DNA of 64,000 bases from the NCBI GenBank assembly GCA_033782935.1, contig JAWQEG010001306.1:372001-436000 (forward strand), written 5' to 3'. Positions 22,498-34,417 of the stretch are shown piece after piece (positions within the stretch are counted from its first letter, which is position 1; each line of letters begins with the position of its first letter). The stretch comes from Petrolisthes cinctipes. Its lineage: Eukaryota; Arthropoda; Malacostraca; Decapoda; Porcellanidae. The translations under genes and the position numbers were made by a program. The notes beneath the pieces were generated by a model. The model saw nothing but the letters and a program-made list of their open reading frames with translations. It was not told the origin of the DNA and searched no databases.

Positions 22498-24272
22498 CGA
22501 TATCTCAAATTAAGGCCCAAAACACCCGAAAATTTGATATTTAGGGGTCCCAGATGTGATCTGTACATGCCTACTCCGTGTTAGAGTATTTTCAAAATAC
22601 AGGCCAAAAACATACTGAAAATCGATCTTTTAGGTGTCCAAAAGTTGATATGTGCCTGCATCTTCTGTACCCGTTTATTTCTCAAATTCTGGCCCTAAAC
22701 ACCCGAAAATTCGATATTTTGGGGTCCCAGAAGCGATCTGTACATGCCTACTCCGTGTTAGAGTATTTTCAAAATTCAATCCCAAAACATGCTGAAAATC
22801 GATATTTTTGGGGCCCAAAGTTAATATGTGTATGCATCTTTTACACTCGTTTATATCTCAAATTCAGGCTCAAAACACCCGAAAATTCGATATTTTGGGG
22901 TCCCAGAAGCGATCTGTACATGCCTAATCAGTGCTAGAATGTTTTCAAAATATAGGCTCAAAGCATGCTCAAACTCGATATTTTAGGTGCCCAAAAGTCG
23001 ATATGTGCATGCATCTTCTGTACCCGTTTATATCTCAAATTCAGGCTCAAAACACCCGAAAATTCAATATTTTGGGGTCCCAGAAGCAATCTGTACATGC
23101 CTACACAGTGCTAGAATATTTTCAAAATATAGGCTCAAAACATGCTAAAAATCGATATTTTAGGTGCCAAAAAGTCGATATCTCAAATTCAGTCCCAAAA
23201 CACCCGAAAATTCGATATTTAGGGGTCCCAGAAGCGATCTGTACATGCCTACTCCGTGTTAGAGTATTTTCAAATTACAGGCGAAAAACATACTGAAAAT
23301 CGATCTTTTAGGTGCCCAAAAGTCGATATGTGCATGCATCTTCTGTACCCGTTTATATCTCAAATTCTGGCCCTAAACACCCGAAAATTCGATATTTTGG
23401 GGTCCCAGAAGCGATCTGTACATGCGTACTCCGTGTTAGAGTATTTTCAAAATTCAGGCCCAAAACATGCTGAAAATCGATATTTTTGGTGCCCAAAGTC
23501 AATATGTGTATGCATCTTCTATACTCGTTTATATCTCAAATACAGGCTCAAAACACCCGAAAATTCGATATTTTGGGGTCCCAGAAGCGATCTGTACATT
23601 CCTACTCAGTGCTAGAATATTTTCAAAATATAGGCTCAAAACATGCTTAAAATGGATATTTTAGGTGCGGAAAGGCGATATCTCAAATTCAGGCCCAAAA
23701 CACCCGAAAAATCGATATTTAGGGGTCCTAGAAGCTATCTGTACATGCCTACTCCGTGTTAGAGTATTTTCAAAATACAGGCCCAAAACATGCTCAAAAT
23801 CGATGTTTTAGGTGCCAAAAAGTCGATATGTGCATGCATCTCCAGTACCCGTTTATATCTCAAATTCAGGCTCAAAACACCCGAAAATTCGATATTTTGG
23901 GGTCCCAGATGCGATCTGTACATGCCTACTCCGTGTTAGAGTATTTTCAAAATACATGCCCAAAACATGCTGAAAATCGATATTTTAGATGCCCAAAGTC
24001 AATATGTGCATGTATCTTCTGTACCCATTTATATCTCAAATTCAGGCTCAAAACACCCGAAAATTCAATATTTTAGGGTTCCAGAAGCAATATGTACATG
24101 CCTACTCCGTGTTAGAGTATTTTCAAAATACAGGCCAAAAACATACTGAAAATCGATCTTTTAGGTGCCCAAAAGTCGATATGTGCATGCATCTTCTGTA
24201 CTCAGTGCTAGAATATTTTCAAAATATAGGCTAAAAACATGCTAAAAATCGATATTTTAGGTGCCAAAAAGT
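22498..24272. repeat. 1775-bp higher-order block, copy 1 of 3
   Basis: Matches 24273 onward at an offset of 1775 (22578 with 24353, 22931 with 24706, 23256 with 25031). Shared private variants include CAGATGTGATCTG, GTTGATATGTGCCTGC, AATTCAATCCC, TTTTGGGGCCCAAAG, CTTTTACACTCG, CTCAAAGCATGC, TACATTCCTAC and AAAATGGATATT. Confidence 0.92.
24199..24203. repeat. Junction of an 81-bp-deleted monomer (1 of 9)
   Basis: TTCTGTAC from the L tail is joined directly to TCAGTGCTAG of the next monomer. The missing segment is exactly 81 bp (last 6 bases of one L monomer plus the first 75 of the next), flanked by TAC on both sides. The resulting unit is 96 bp. The same junction occurs near 25800, 26249, 27524, 46217, 46815, 47236, 53667 and 54265. 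Confidence 0.95.
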
Positions 24273-25797
24273 CGATATCTCAAATTAAGGCCCAAAACAC
24301 CCGAAAATTTGATATTTAGGGGTCCCAGATGTGATCTGTACATGCCTACTCCGTGTTAGAGTATTTTCAAAATACAGGCCAAAAACATACTGAAAATCGA
24401 TCTTTTAGGTGTCCAAAAGTTGATATGTGCCTGCATCTTCTGTACCCGTTTATATCTCAAATTCTGGCCCTAAACACCCGAAAATTCGATATTTTGGGGT
24501 CCCAGAAGCGATCTGTACATGCCTACTCCGTGTTAGAGTATTTTCAAAATTCAATCCCAAAACATGCTGAAAATCGATATTTTTGGGGCCCAAAGTTAAT
24601 ATGTGTATGCATCTTTTACACTCGTTTATATCTCAAATTCAGGCTCAAAACACCCGAAAATTCGATATTTTGGGGTCCCAGAAGCGATCTGTACATGCCT
24701 AATCAGTGCTAGAATGTTTTCAAAATATAGGCTCAAAGCATGCTCAAAATCGATATTTTAGGTGCCCAAAAGTCGATATGTGCATGCATCTTCTGTACCC
24801 GTTTATATCTCAAATTCAGGCTCAAAACACCCGAAAATTCAATATTTTGGGGTCCCAGAAGCAATCTGTACATGCCTACACAGTGCTAGAATATTTTCAA
24901 AATATAGGCTCAAAACATGCTAAAAATCGATATTTTAGGTGCCAAAAAGTCGATATCTCTAATTCAGTCCCAAAACACTTGAAAATTCGATATTTAGGGG
25001 TCCCAGAAGCGATCTGTACATGCCTATTCCGTGTTAGAGTATTTGCAAATTACAGGCGAAAAACATACTGAAAATCGATCTTTTAGGTGCCCAAAAGTCG
25101 ATATGTGCATGCATCTTCTGTACCCGTTTATATCTCAAATTCTGGCCCTAAACACCCGAAAATTCGATATTTTGGGGTCCCAGAAGCGATCTGTACATGC
25201 GTACTCCGTGTTAGAGTATTTTCAAAATTCAGGCCCAAAACATGCTGAAAATCGATATTTTTGGTGCCCAAAGTCAATATGTGTATGCATCTTCTATACT
25301 CGTTTATATCTCAAATACAGGCTCAAAACACCCGAAAATTCGATATTTTGGGGTCCCAGAAGCGATCTGTACATTCCTACTCAGTGCTAGAATATTTTCA
25401 AAATATAGGCTCAAAACATGCTTAAAATGGATATTTTAGGTGCGGAAAGGCGATATCTCAAATTCAGGCCCAAAACACCCGAAAAATCGATATTTAGGGG
25501 TCCTAGAAGCTATCTGTACATGCCTACTCCGTGTTAGAGTATTTTCAAAATACAGGCCCAAAACATGCTCAAAATCGATGTTTTAGGTGCCAAAAAGTCG
25601 ATATGTGCATGCATCTTCTGTACCCGTTTATATCTCAAATTCAGGCTCAAAACACCCGAAAATTCAATATTTTGGGGTTCCAGAAGCAATATGTACATGC
25701 CTACTCCGTGTTAGAGTATTTTCAAAATACAGGCCAAAAACCTACTGAAAATCGATCTTTTAGGTGCCCAAAAGTCGATATGTGCATGCATCTTCTG

Positions 25798-25802
25798 TAC
25801 TC
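25798..25802. repeat. 81-bp-deletion monomer junction (2 of 9)
   Basis: TTCTGTAC joined to TCAGTGCTAG, inside the 273-bp extra segment of block copy 2. Confidence 0.94.
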
Positions 25803-26246
25803 AGTGCTAGAATATTTTCAAAATATAGGCTAAAAACATGCTAAAAATCGATATTTTAGGTGCCAAAAAGTCGATATGTGCATGTATCTTCTGTACCCAT
25901 TTATATCTCAAATTCAGGCTCAAAACACCCGAAAATTCAATATTTTGGGGTCCCAGATGCGATCTGTACATGCCTACTCCGTGTTAGAGTATTTTCAAAA
26001 TACATGCCCAAAACATGCTGAAAATCGATATTTTAGATGCCCAAAGTCAATATGTGCATGTATCTTCTGTACCCATTTATATCTCAAATTCAGGCTCAAA
26101 ACACCCGAAAATTCAATATTTTGGGGTTCCAGAAGCAATATGTACATGCCTACTCCGTGTTAGAGTATTTTCAAAATACAGGCCAAAAACCTACTGAAAA
26201 TCGATCTTTTAGGTGCCCAAAAGTCGATATGTGCATGCATCTTCTG

Positions 26247-26251
26247 TACTC
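26247..26251. repeat. 81-bp-deletion monomer junction (3 of 9)
   Basis: The same join, at the position equivalent to 24201 (offset 2048). Confidence 0.94.
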
Positions 26252-26320
26252 AGTGCTAGAATATTTTCAAAATATAGGCTAAAAACATGCTAAAAATCGA
26301 TATTTTAGGTGCCAAAAAGT

Positions 26321-27490
26321 CGATATCTCAAATTAAGGCCCAAAACACCCGAAAATTTGATATTTAGGGGTCCCAGATGTGATCTGTACATGCCTACTCC
26401 GTGTTAGAGTATTTTCAAAATACAGGCCAAAAACATACTGAAAATCGATCTTTTAGGTGTCCAAAAGTTGATATGTGCCTGCATCTTCTGTACCCGTTTA
26501 TATCTCAAATTCTGGCCCTAAACACCCGAAAATTCGATATTTTGGGGTCCCAGAAGCGATCTGTACATGCCTACTCCGTGTTAGAGTATTTTCAAAATTC
26601 AATCCCAAAACATGCTGAAAATCGATATTTTTGGGGCCCAAAGTTAATATGTGTATGCATCTTTTACACTCGTTTATATCTCAAATTCAGGCTCAAAACA
26701 CCCGAAAATTCGATATTTTGGGGTCCCAGAAGCGATCTGTACATGCCTAATCAGTGCTAGAATGTTTTCAAAATATAGGCTCAAAGCATGCGCAAAATCG
26801 ATATTTTAGGTGCCCAAAAGTCGATATGTGCATGCATCTTCTGTACCCGTTTATATCTCAAATTCAGGCTCAAAACACCCGAAAATTCAATATTTTGGGG
26901 TCCCAGAAGCAATCTGTACATGCCTAGTCAGTGCTAGAATATTTTCAAAATATAGGCTCAAAACATGCTAAAAATCGATATTTTAGGTGCCAAAAAGTCG
27001 ATATCTCAAATTCAGTCCCAAAACACCCGAAAATTCGATATTTAGGGGTCCCAGAAGCGATCTGTACATGCCTACTCCGTGTTAGAGTATTTGCAAATTA
27101 CAGGCGAAAAACATACTGAAAATCGATCTTTTAGGTGCCCAAAAGTCGATATGTGCATGCATCTTCTGTACCCGTTTATATCTTAAATTCTGGCCCTAAA
27201 CACCCGAAAATTCGATATTTTGGGGTCCCAGAAGCGATCTGTACATGCGTACTCCGTGTTAGAGTATTTTCAAAATTCAGGCCCAAAACATGCTGAAAAT
27301 CGATATTTTTGGTGCCCAAAGTCAATATGCGTATGCATCTTCTGTACCCGTTTATATCTCAAATACAGGCTCAAAACACCCGAAAATTCGATATTTTGGG
27401 GTCCCAGAAGCGATCTGTACATTCCTACTCAGTGCTAGAATATTTTCAAAATATAGGCTCAAAACATGCTTAAAATGGATATTTTAGGTG
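26321..27490. repeat. Higher-order block copy 3 of 3 (partial)
   Basis: Follows copy 2 at an offset of 2048 (24353 with 26401, 25242 with 27290). It stops matching near 27490, where the tail after AAAATGGATATTTTAGGTGC reads CCAAAAGTCG here but GGAAAGGCG in copies 1 and 2. Private changes include GCATGCGCAAAATC and CCTAGTCAGTG. Confidence 0.9.
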
Positions 27491-28780
27491 CCCAAAAGTC
27501 GATATGTGCATGCATCTTCTGTACTCAGTGCTAGAATATTTTCAAAATATAGGCTCAAAACATGCTAAAAATCGATATTTTAGGTGCCAAAAAGTCGATA
27601 TCTCAAATTAAGGCCCAAAACACCCGAAAATTCGATATTTAGGGGTCACAGAAGCGATCTGTACATGCCTACTCAGTGCTAGAATGTTTTCAAAATATAG
27701 GCCAAAAACATACTGAAAATCGTTCTTTTAGGTGCCCAAAAGTCGATATGTGCATGCATCTTCTGTACCCGTTTATATCTCAAATTCTGGTCCTAAACAC
27801 TCGAAAATTCAATATTTTGGAGTCCCAGAAGCAATCTGTACATGCCTACTCAATCCTAGAATATTTTCAAAATATAGGCGAAAATCATGCTAAAAATCGC
27901 TATTTTTAGTGCCAAAAAGTCGATATCTCCAAATTAAGGCCCAAAACACCCGAAAATTCGATATTTTGGGGTCCCAGAAGCGATCTGTACATGCATACGC
28001 CATGTTAGAGTATTTTCAAAATACAGGCCCAAAACATGCTCAAAATCGATGTTTTCGGTGCCAAAAAGTCGATATGTGCATGTATCTTCTGTACCCGTTT
28101 ATATCTCAAATTCAGGCTCAAAACACCCGAAAATTCAATATTTTGGGTCCCAGAAGCAATCTGTACATGCCTACTCAGTGCTAGAATATTTTCAAAATAC
28201 ATGCCCAAAACATGCTGAAAATCGATATTTTAGAAGCCCAAAGTTAATATGTGCATGTATCTTCTGTACCCGTTTATATCTCAAATTAAGGCCCATAACA
28301 CCCGAAAATTCGATATTTAGGGGTCCCAGAAGCGATCTGTACATGCCTACCCTGTGTTAGAGTAATTTCAAAATACAGGCCAAAAACATACTGAAAATCG
28401 ATTTTTAAGCTGCCCAAAGTCAATATGTGCATGAATCTTCTGTACCCGTTTATATCTCAAATTCTGGCCCTAAACACCCGAAAATTCGAGATTTTTGGGT
28501 CCCAGAAGCGATCTGTACATGCCTACTCAGTGCTAGAATGTTTTCAAAATATAGGCTCAAAACATGCTCAAAGTCGATATTTTATGTGCCCACAAGTCGA
28601 TATGTGCATGCATCTTCTGTACTCGTTTATATCTCAAATTCAAGCTCAAAACACCCGAAAATTCGATATTTAGGGGTCCCAGAAGCGATTTGTACATGCC
28701 TACTCAGTGCTAGAATATTTTCAAAATATAGGCTCAAAACATGCTAAAAATCGATATTTTAGGTGCGTAAAGGAGATATC
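27491..28780. repeat. Satellite monomers without a clear long-range partner block
   Basis: L, S and L- monomers with several private variants (TACGCCATG, GTTTTCGGTGCC, GAAGCCCAAAG, CCCACAAGTCG). No gene or foreign sequence seen. Confidence 0.87.
27522..27526. repeat. 81-bp-deletion monomer junction (4 of 9)
   Basis: The same TTCTGTAC/TCAGTGC join, just after the end of block copy 3. Confidence 0.94.
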
Positions 28781-31700
28781 TCAAATTCAGGCTCAAAACA
28801 CCCGAAAATTCAATATTTTGCGCTCCCAGAAGCAATCTGTACATGCCTAGTCAGTGCTAGAATTTTTTCAAAATATTGGCTCAAAACTTGCTCAAAATCG
28901 ATATTTTAGGTGCCCATAGGTCGATATGTGCATGCATCTTCTGTACTCGTTTATATCTCAAATTCAGGCTCAAAACACCAGAAAATTCGATATTTTGGGG
29001 TCCCAGAAGCGATCTGTACATGCCTAATCAGTGCTAGAATGTTTTCAAAATATAGGCTCAAAACATGCTCAAAATCGATATTTTAGGTGCCAAAAAGTCG
29101 ATATCTCAAATTCAGTCCCTAAACACCCGAAAATTCGATATTTTGGGGTCCCAGAAGCGATCTGTACATGCCTACTCCGTGTTAGAGTATTTACAAAATT
29201 CAGTCCCAAAACATGCTGAAAATCGATATTTTTGGTGCCCAAAGTCAATATGTGTATGCATCTTCTATACTCGTTTATATCTCAAATTCAGTCTCAAAAC
29301 ACCCGAAAATTCGATATTTAGGGGTCCCAGAAGCGATCTGTACATGCCTACTCAGTGCTAGAATGTTTTCAAGATATAGGCTCAAAACATGCTCAAAATC
29401 GATATTTTAGGTGCCAAAAAGTCGATATGTGCATGCATCTTCTGTACACGTTTATATCTCAAATTCAGTCTCAAAACACCAGAAAATTCGATATTTTGGT
29501 GTCCCAGAAGCGATCTGTACATGCCTACTCAGTGCTAGAATGTACATGCCTACTCAGTGCTAGAATATTTTCAAAATATAGGCTAAAAACATGCTAAAAA
29601 TCGATATTTTAGGTGGCAAAAAGTCGATATCTCAAATTAAGGCCCAAAACACCCAAAAATTCGATATTTAGGGGTCTCAGAAGGGATCTGTACATGCCTA
29701 CTCAGTGCTAGAATGTTTTCAAAATATAGGCTCAAAACATGCTCAAAATCGATATTTTAGGTGCCCAAAAGTCGATATGTGCATATATCTTCTGTACCCG
29801 TTTATATCTCATATTCAGGCTCAAAACACCCGAAAATTCAATATTTTGGGGTCCCAGAAGCAATCTGTACATGCCTACTCAGTGCTAGAATATTTTCAAA
29901 ATATAGGCTCAAAACATGCTAAAAATCGATATTTTAATTGCCTAAAAGCCGATATCTCAAATTAAGGCCCAAAACACCCGAAAATTCGATATTTAGGGGT
30001 CCCAGAAGCGATCTGTACATGCCTACTCCGTGTTAGAGTATTTTCAAAATACAGGCCAAAAACATACTGAAAATCGATCTTTTAGGTGCCCAAAATTCGA
30101 TATGTGCATGCATCTTCAGTACCCTTTTATATCTCAAATTCAGGCTCAAAACACCCGAAAATTAGATATTTTGGGGTCCCAGAAGCGATCTGTACATGCC
30201 TACTCCGTGTTAGAGTATTTTCAAAATACAGGCCCAAAACATGCTGAAAATCGATATTTTAGATGCCCAAAGTCAATATGTGCATGTATCTTCTGTACCC
30301 GTTTATATCTCAAATTCAGGCTCAAAACACCCGAAAATTCAATATTTTGGGGTCCCAGAAGCGATCTGTACATGCCTACTCAGTGTTAGAGTATTTTCAA
30401 AATACATGCCCAAAACATGCTGAAAATCGATATTTTAGATGCCCAAAGTCAATATGTGCATGTATCTTCTGTACCCGTTTATATCTCAAATTCAGGATCA
30501 AAACACCCGAAAATTCAATATTTTGGGGTCCCAGAAGCAATCTGTACATGCCTACTCAGTGCTAGAATATTTTCAAAATATAGGCTAAAAACATGCTAAA
30601 AATCGATATTTTAGGTGCCAAAAAGTCGATATCTCAAATTAAGGCCCAAAACACCCGAAAATTCGATATTTTGGGGTCCCAGAAGCGATCTGTACATGCC
30701 TACTCCGTGTTAGAGTATTTTCAAAATACAGGCCAAAAACATACTGAAAATCGATCTGTTAGGTGCCCAAAAGTCGATATGTGCATGCATCTTTAGTACC
30801 CGTTTATATCTCAAATTCAGGCTCAAAACACCCGAAAATTCGATATTTCTGGGTCCCAGAAGCAATCTGTACATGCCTAGTCAGTGCTAGAATGTTTTCA
30901 AAATATAGGCTCAAAACTTGCTCAAAATTGATATTTTAGGTGCCCATAGGTCGATATGTGCATGCATCTTCTGTACTCGTTTATATCTCAAATTCAGGCT
31001 CAAAACACCCGAAAATTCGATATTTTGGGGTCCCAGAAGCGATCTGTACATGCCTACTCAGTGCTAGAATATTTTCAAAATATAGGCTCAAAACATGCTA
31101 AAAATCGATATTTTAGGCGCGTAAAGGCGATATCTCAAATTCAGGCCCAAAACACCCGAAAATTCGATATTATGGGGTCCCAGAAGCGATCTGAACATGC
31201 CTACTCCGTGTTAGAGTATTTTCAAAATACAGGCCAAAAACATACTGAAAATCGATCTTTTAGGTGCCCAAAAGTCGATATGTGCATGCATCTTCTGTAC
31301 CCGTTTATATCTCAAATTCTGGCCCTAAACACCCGAAAATTCAATATTTACGGGTCCCAGAAGCAATCTGTACATGCCTACTCAGTGCTAGAATATTTTC
31401 AAAATATAGGCTAAAAACATGCTAAAAATCGATATTTTAGGTGCCTAAAAGTCGATATCTCAAATTAAGGCCCAAAACACCCGAAAATTCGATATTTAGG
31501 GGTCCTAGAAGCGATCTGTACATGCCTACTCCGTGTTAGAGTATTTTCAAAATGCAGGCCAAAAACATACAGAAAATCGATCTTTTAGGTGCCCAAAAGT
31601 CGATAGTGTGCATGCATTTTCTGTACCCGTTTATATCTCAAATTCTGGCCCTAAACACCTGAAAATTCGATATTTTTGGGTCCCAGAAGCGATTTGTACA

Positions 31701-32138
31701 TGCCTATTCAGTGCTAGAATGTTATCAAAATATAGGCTCAAAACATGCTCAAAATCGATATTTTAGGTGCCCAAAAGTCGATATGTGCATGCATCTTCTG
31801 TACTCGTTTATATCTCAAATTCAAGCTTAAAACACCCGAAAATTCGATATTTTGGGATCCAAGAAGCGATCTGTACATGCCTACTCAGTGCTAGAATATT
31901 TTCAAAATATAGGCTCAAAACATGCTAAAAATCGATATTTTAGGTGCGTAAAGGCGATATCTCAAATTCAGGCCCAAAACACCCGAAAATTCGATATTAT
32001 GGGGTACCAGAAGCGATCTGTACATGCCTCCTCCGTGTTAGAGTATTTATAAAATACAGGCCCAAAACATGCTCAAAATCGATGTTTTAGGTGCCCAAAA
32101 GTCGATACGTGCATGCATCTTCAGTACCCGTTTATATC
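28781..32138. repeat. Higher-order block of about 3.36 kb, copy 1
   Basis: Its left end matches 32139 onward at an offset of 3358 (CCTAGTCAGTGCTAGAATTTTTTC at about 28840 and 32200). The offset drops to 3034 (29355 with 32389, 29705 with 32739) and returns to 3357 (30417 with 33774, 30593 with 33950). The swing of about 324 bp equals one L+S dimer, so dimers were gained or lost within copies. The match continues to about 31.06 kb against 34.42 kb. Confidence 0.82.
29516..29565. repeat. 25-bp tandem duplication inside a monomer (site 2 of 3)
   Basis: The same head-to-tail doubling as at 2894-2943 (29516-29540 and 29541-29565). Confidence 0.95.
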
Positions 32139-34417
32139 TCAAATTCAGGCTCAAAACACCCGAAAATTCAATATTTTGGGGTCCCAGAAGCAATCTGTAC
32201 ATGCCTAGTCAGTGCTAGAATTTTTTCAAAATATAGGCTCAAAACTTGCTCAAAATCGATATTTTAGGTGTCCATAGGTCGATATGTGCATGCATCTTCT
32301 GTACTCGTTTATATCTCAAATTCAGGCTCAAAACACCCGAAAATTCGATATTTTGGGGTCATAGAAGCGATCTGTACATGCCTACTCAGTGCTAGAATGT
32401 TTTCAAGATATAGGCTCAAAACATGCTCAAAATCGATATTTTAGGTGCCCAAAAGTCGATATGTGCATGCATCTTCTGTACACGTTTATATCTCAAATTC
32501 AGTCTCAAAACACCCGAAAATTCGATATTTTGGTGTCCCAGAAGCGATCTGTACATGCCTACTCAGTGCTAGAATGTACATGCCTACTCAGTGCTAGAAT
32601 ATTTTCAAAATATAGGCTAAAAACATTCTAAAAATCGATATTTTATGTGCCAAAAAGTCGATATCTCAAATTAAGGCCCAAAACACCCAAAAATTCGATA
32701 TTTAGGGGTCCCAGAAGGGATCTGTACATGCCTACTCAGTGCTAGAATGTTTTCAAAATATAGGCTCAAAACATGCTCAAAATCGATATTTTAGATGCCC
32801 AAAGTCAATTTGTGCATGTATCTTCTGTACTCGTTTATATCTCAAATTCAGGCTCAAAACACCCGAAAATTCGATATTTTGGGGTCCCAGAAGCGATCTG
32901 TACATGCCTACTCAGTGCTAGAATATTTTCAATATATAGGCTCAAAACATGCTAAAAATCGATATTTTAGGTGCGTAAAGGCGATATCTCAAATTAAGGC
33001 CCAAAATACCCGAAAGTTCGATTTTTAGGGGTCCCAGAACCGATCTGTACATGCCTACTCCGTGTTAGAGTATTTTCAAAATACAGGCCAAAAACATACT
33101 GAAAATCGATCTTATAGGTGCCCAAAAGTCGATATGTGCATGCATCTTCTGTACCCGTTTATATCTCATATTAAGGCCCAAAACACCCGAAAATTCGATA
33201 TTTAGGAGTCCCAGAAACGATCTGTACATGCCTACTCCGTGTTAGAGTATTTTCAAAATGCAGGCCCAAAACATGCTCAAAATCGATATTTTAGATGCCC
33301 AATGTCAATATGTGCATGTATCTTCTGTACCCGTTTATATCTGAAATTCAGGCTCAAAACCCCCGAAAATTCGATATTTTGGGGTCCCAGAAGCGATCTG
33401 TACATGTCTACTCAGTGCTAGAATATTTTCAATATATAGGCTAAAAACATGCTAAAAATCGATATTTTAGTTGCCAAAAAGTCGATATCTCAAATTAAGG
33501 CCCAAAACACCCAAAAATTCGATATTTAGGGGTCCCAGAAGCGATCTGTACATGCCTACTCCGTGTTAGAGTATTTTTAAAATACTGGCCCAAAACATGC
33601 TCAAAATCGATGTTTTAGGTGCCAAAAAGTCGATATGTGCATGCACCTTCAGTACCCGTTTATATCTCAAATTCAGGCTCAAAACAACCGAAAATTCGAT
33701 ATTTTGGGGTCCCAGAAGCGATCTGTACATGCTTACTTCGTTTTAGAGTATTTTCAAAATACATGCCCAAAACATGCTGAAAATCGATATTTTAGATGCC
33801 CAAAGTCAATATGTGCATGTATCTTCTGTACCCGTTTATATCTCAAATTCAGGATCAAAACACCCGAAAATTCAATATTTTGGGGTCCCAGAAGCAATCT
33901 GTACATGCCTACTCAGTGCTAGAATATTTTCAAAATATAGGCTAAAAACATGCTAAAAATCGATATTTTAGGTGCCAAAAAGTTGATATCTCAAATTAAG
34001 GCCCAAAACACCCGAAAATTCGATATTTTGGGGTCCCAGAAGCGATCTGTACATGCCTACTCCGTGTTAGAGTATTTTCAAAATACAGGCCAAAAACATA
34101 CTGAAAATCAATCTGTTAGGTGCTCAAAAGTCGATATGTGCATGCATCTTTAGTACCCGTTTATATCTCAAATTCAGGCTCAAAACACCCGAAAATTCGA
34201 TATTTCTGGTTCCCAGAAGCAATCTGTACATGCCTAGTCAGTGCTAGAATGTTTTCAAAATATAGGCTCAAAACTTGCTCAAAATCGATATTTTAGGTGC
34301 CCATAGGTCGATATGTGCATGCATCTTCTGTACTCGTTTATATCTCAAATTCAGGCTCAAAACACCCGAAAATTCGATATTTTGGGGTCCCAGAAGCGAT
34401 CTGTACATGCCTACTCG
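32139..34417. repeat. Higher-order block of about 3.36 kb, copy 2 (partial)
   Basis: Partner of 28781-31060. Its middle (32.53-33.98 kb) is also the relative of 2.88-5.33 kb, which lies about 29 kb upstream. Divergence begins near 34417, where CTCGGTGCTAGAATG differs from CTCAGTGCTAGAATA in copy 1. Confidence 0.82.
32550..32599. repeat. 25-bp tandem duplication inside a monomer (site 3 of 3)
   Basis: The same doubling as at 2894 and 29516 (32550-32574 and 32575-32599); offset 3034 from site 2. Confidence 0.95.

Larger units (their letters stand above)
24273..26320. repeat. Higher-order block copy 2 of 3, with a 273-bp insertion
   Basis: Same block as 22498-24272 but 273 bp longer, because the offset to copy 3 is 2048. 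The extra sequence, about 25612-25884, equals one 96-bp truncated monomer plus one 177-bp L monomer and carries the markers AAAAACCTACTG and GGGGTTCCAGAAGCAATATG. The same markers recur right after it (about 26120-26200), so it looks like a local tandem gain. Confidence 0.9.
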
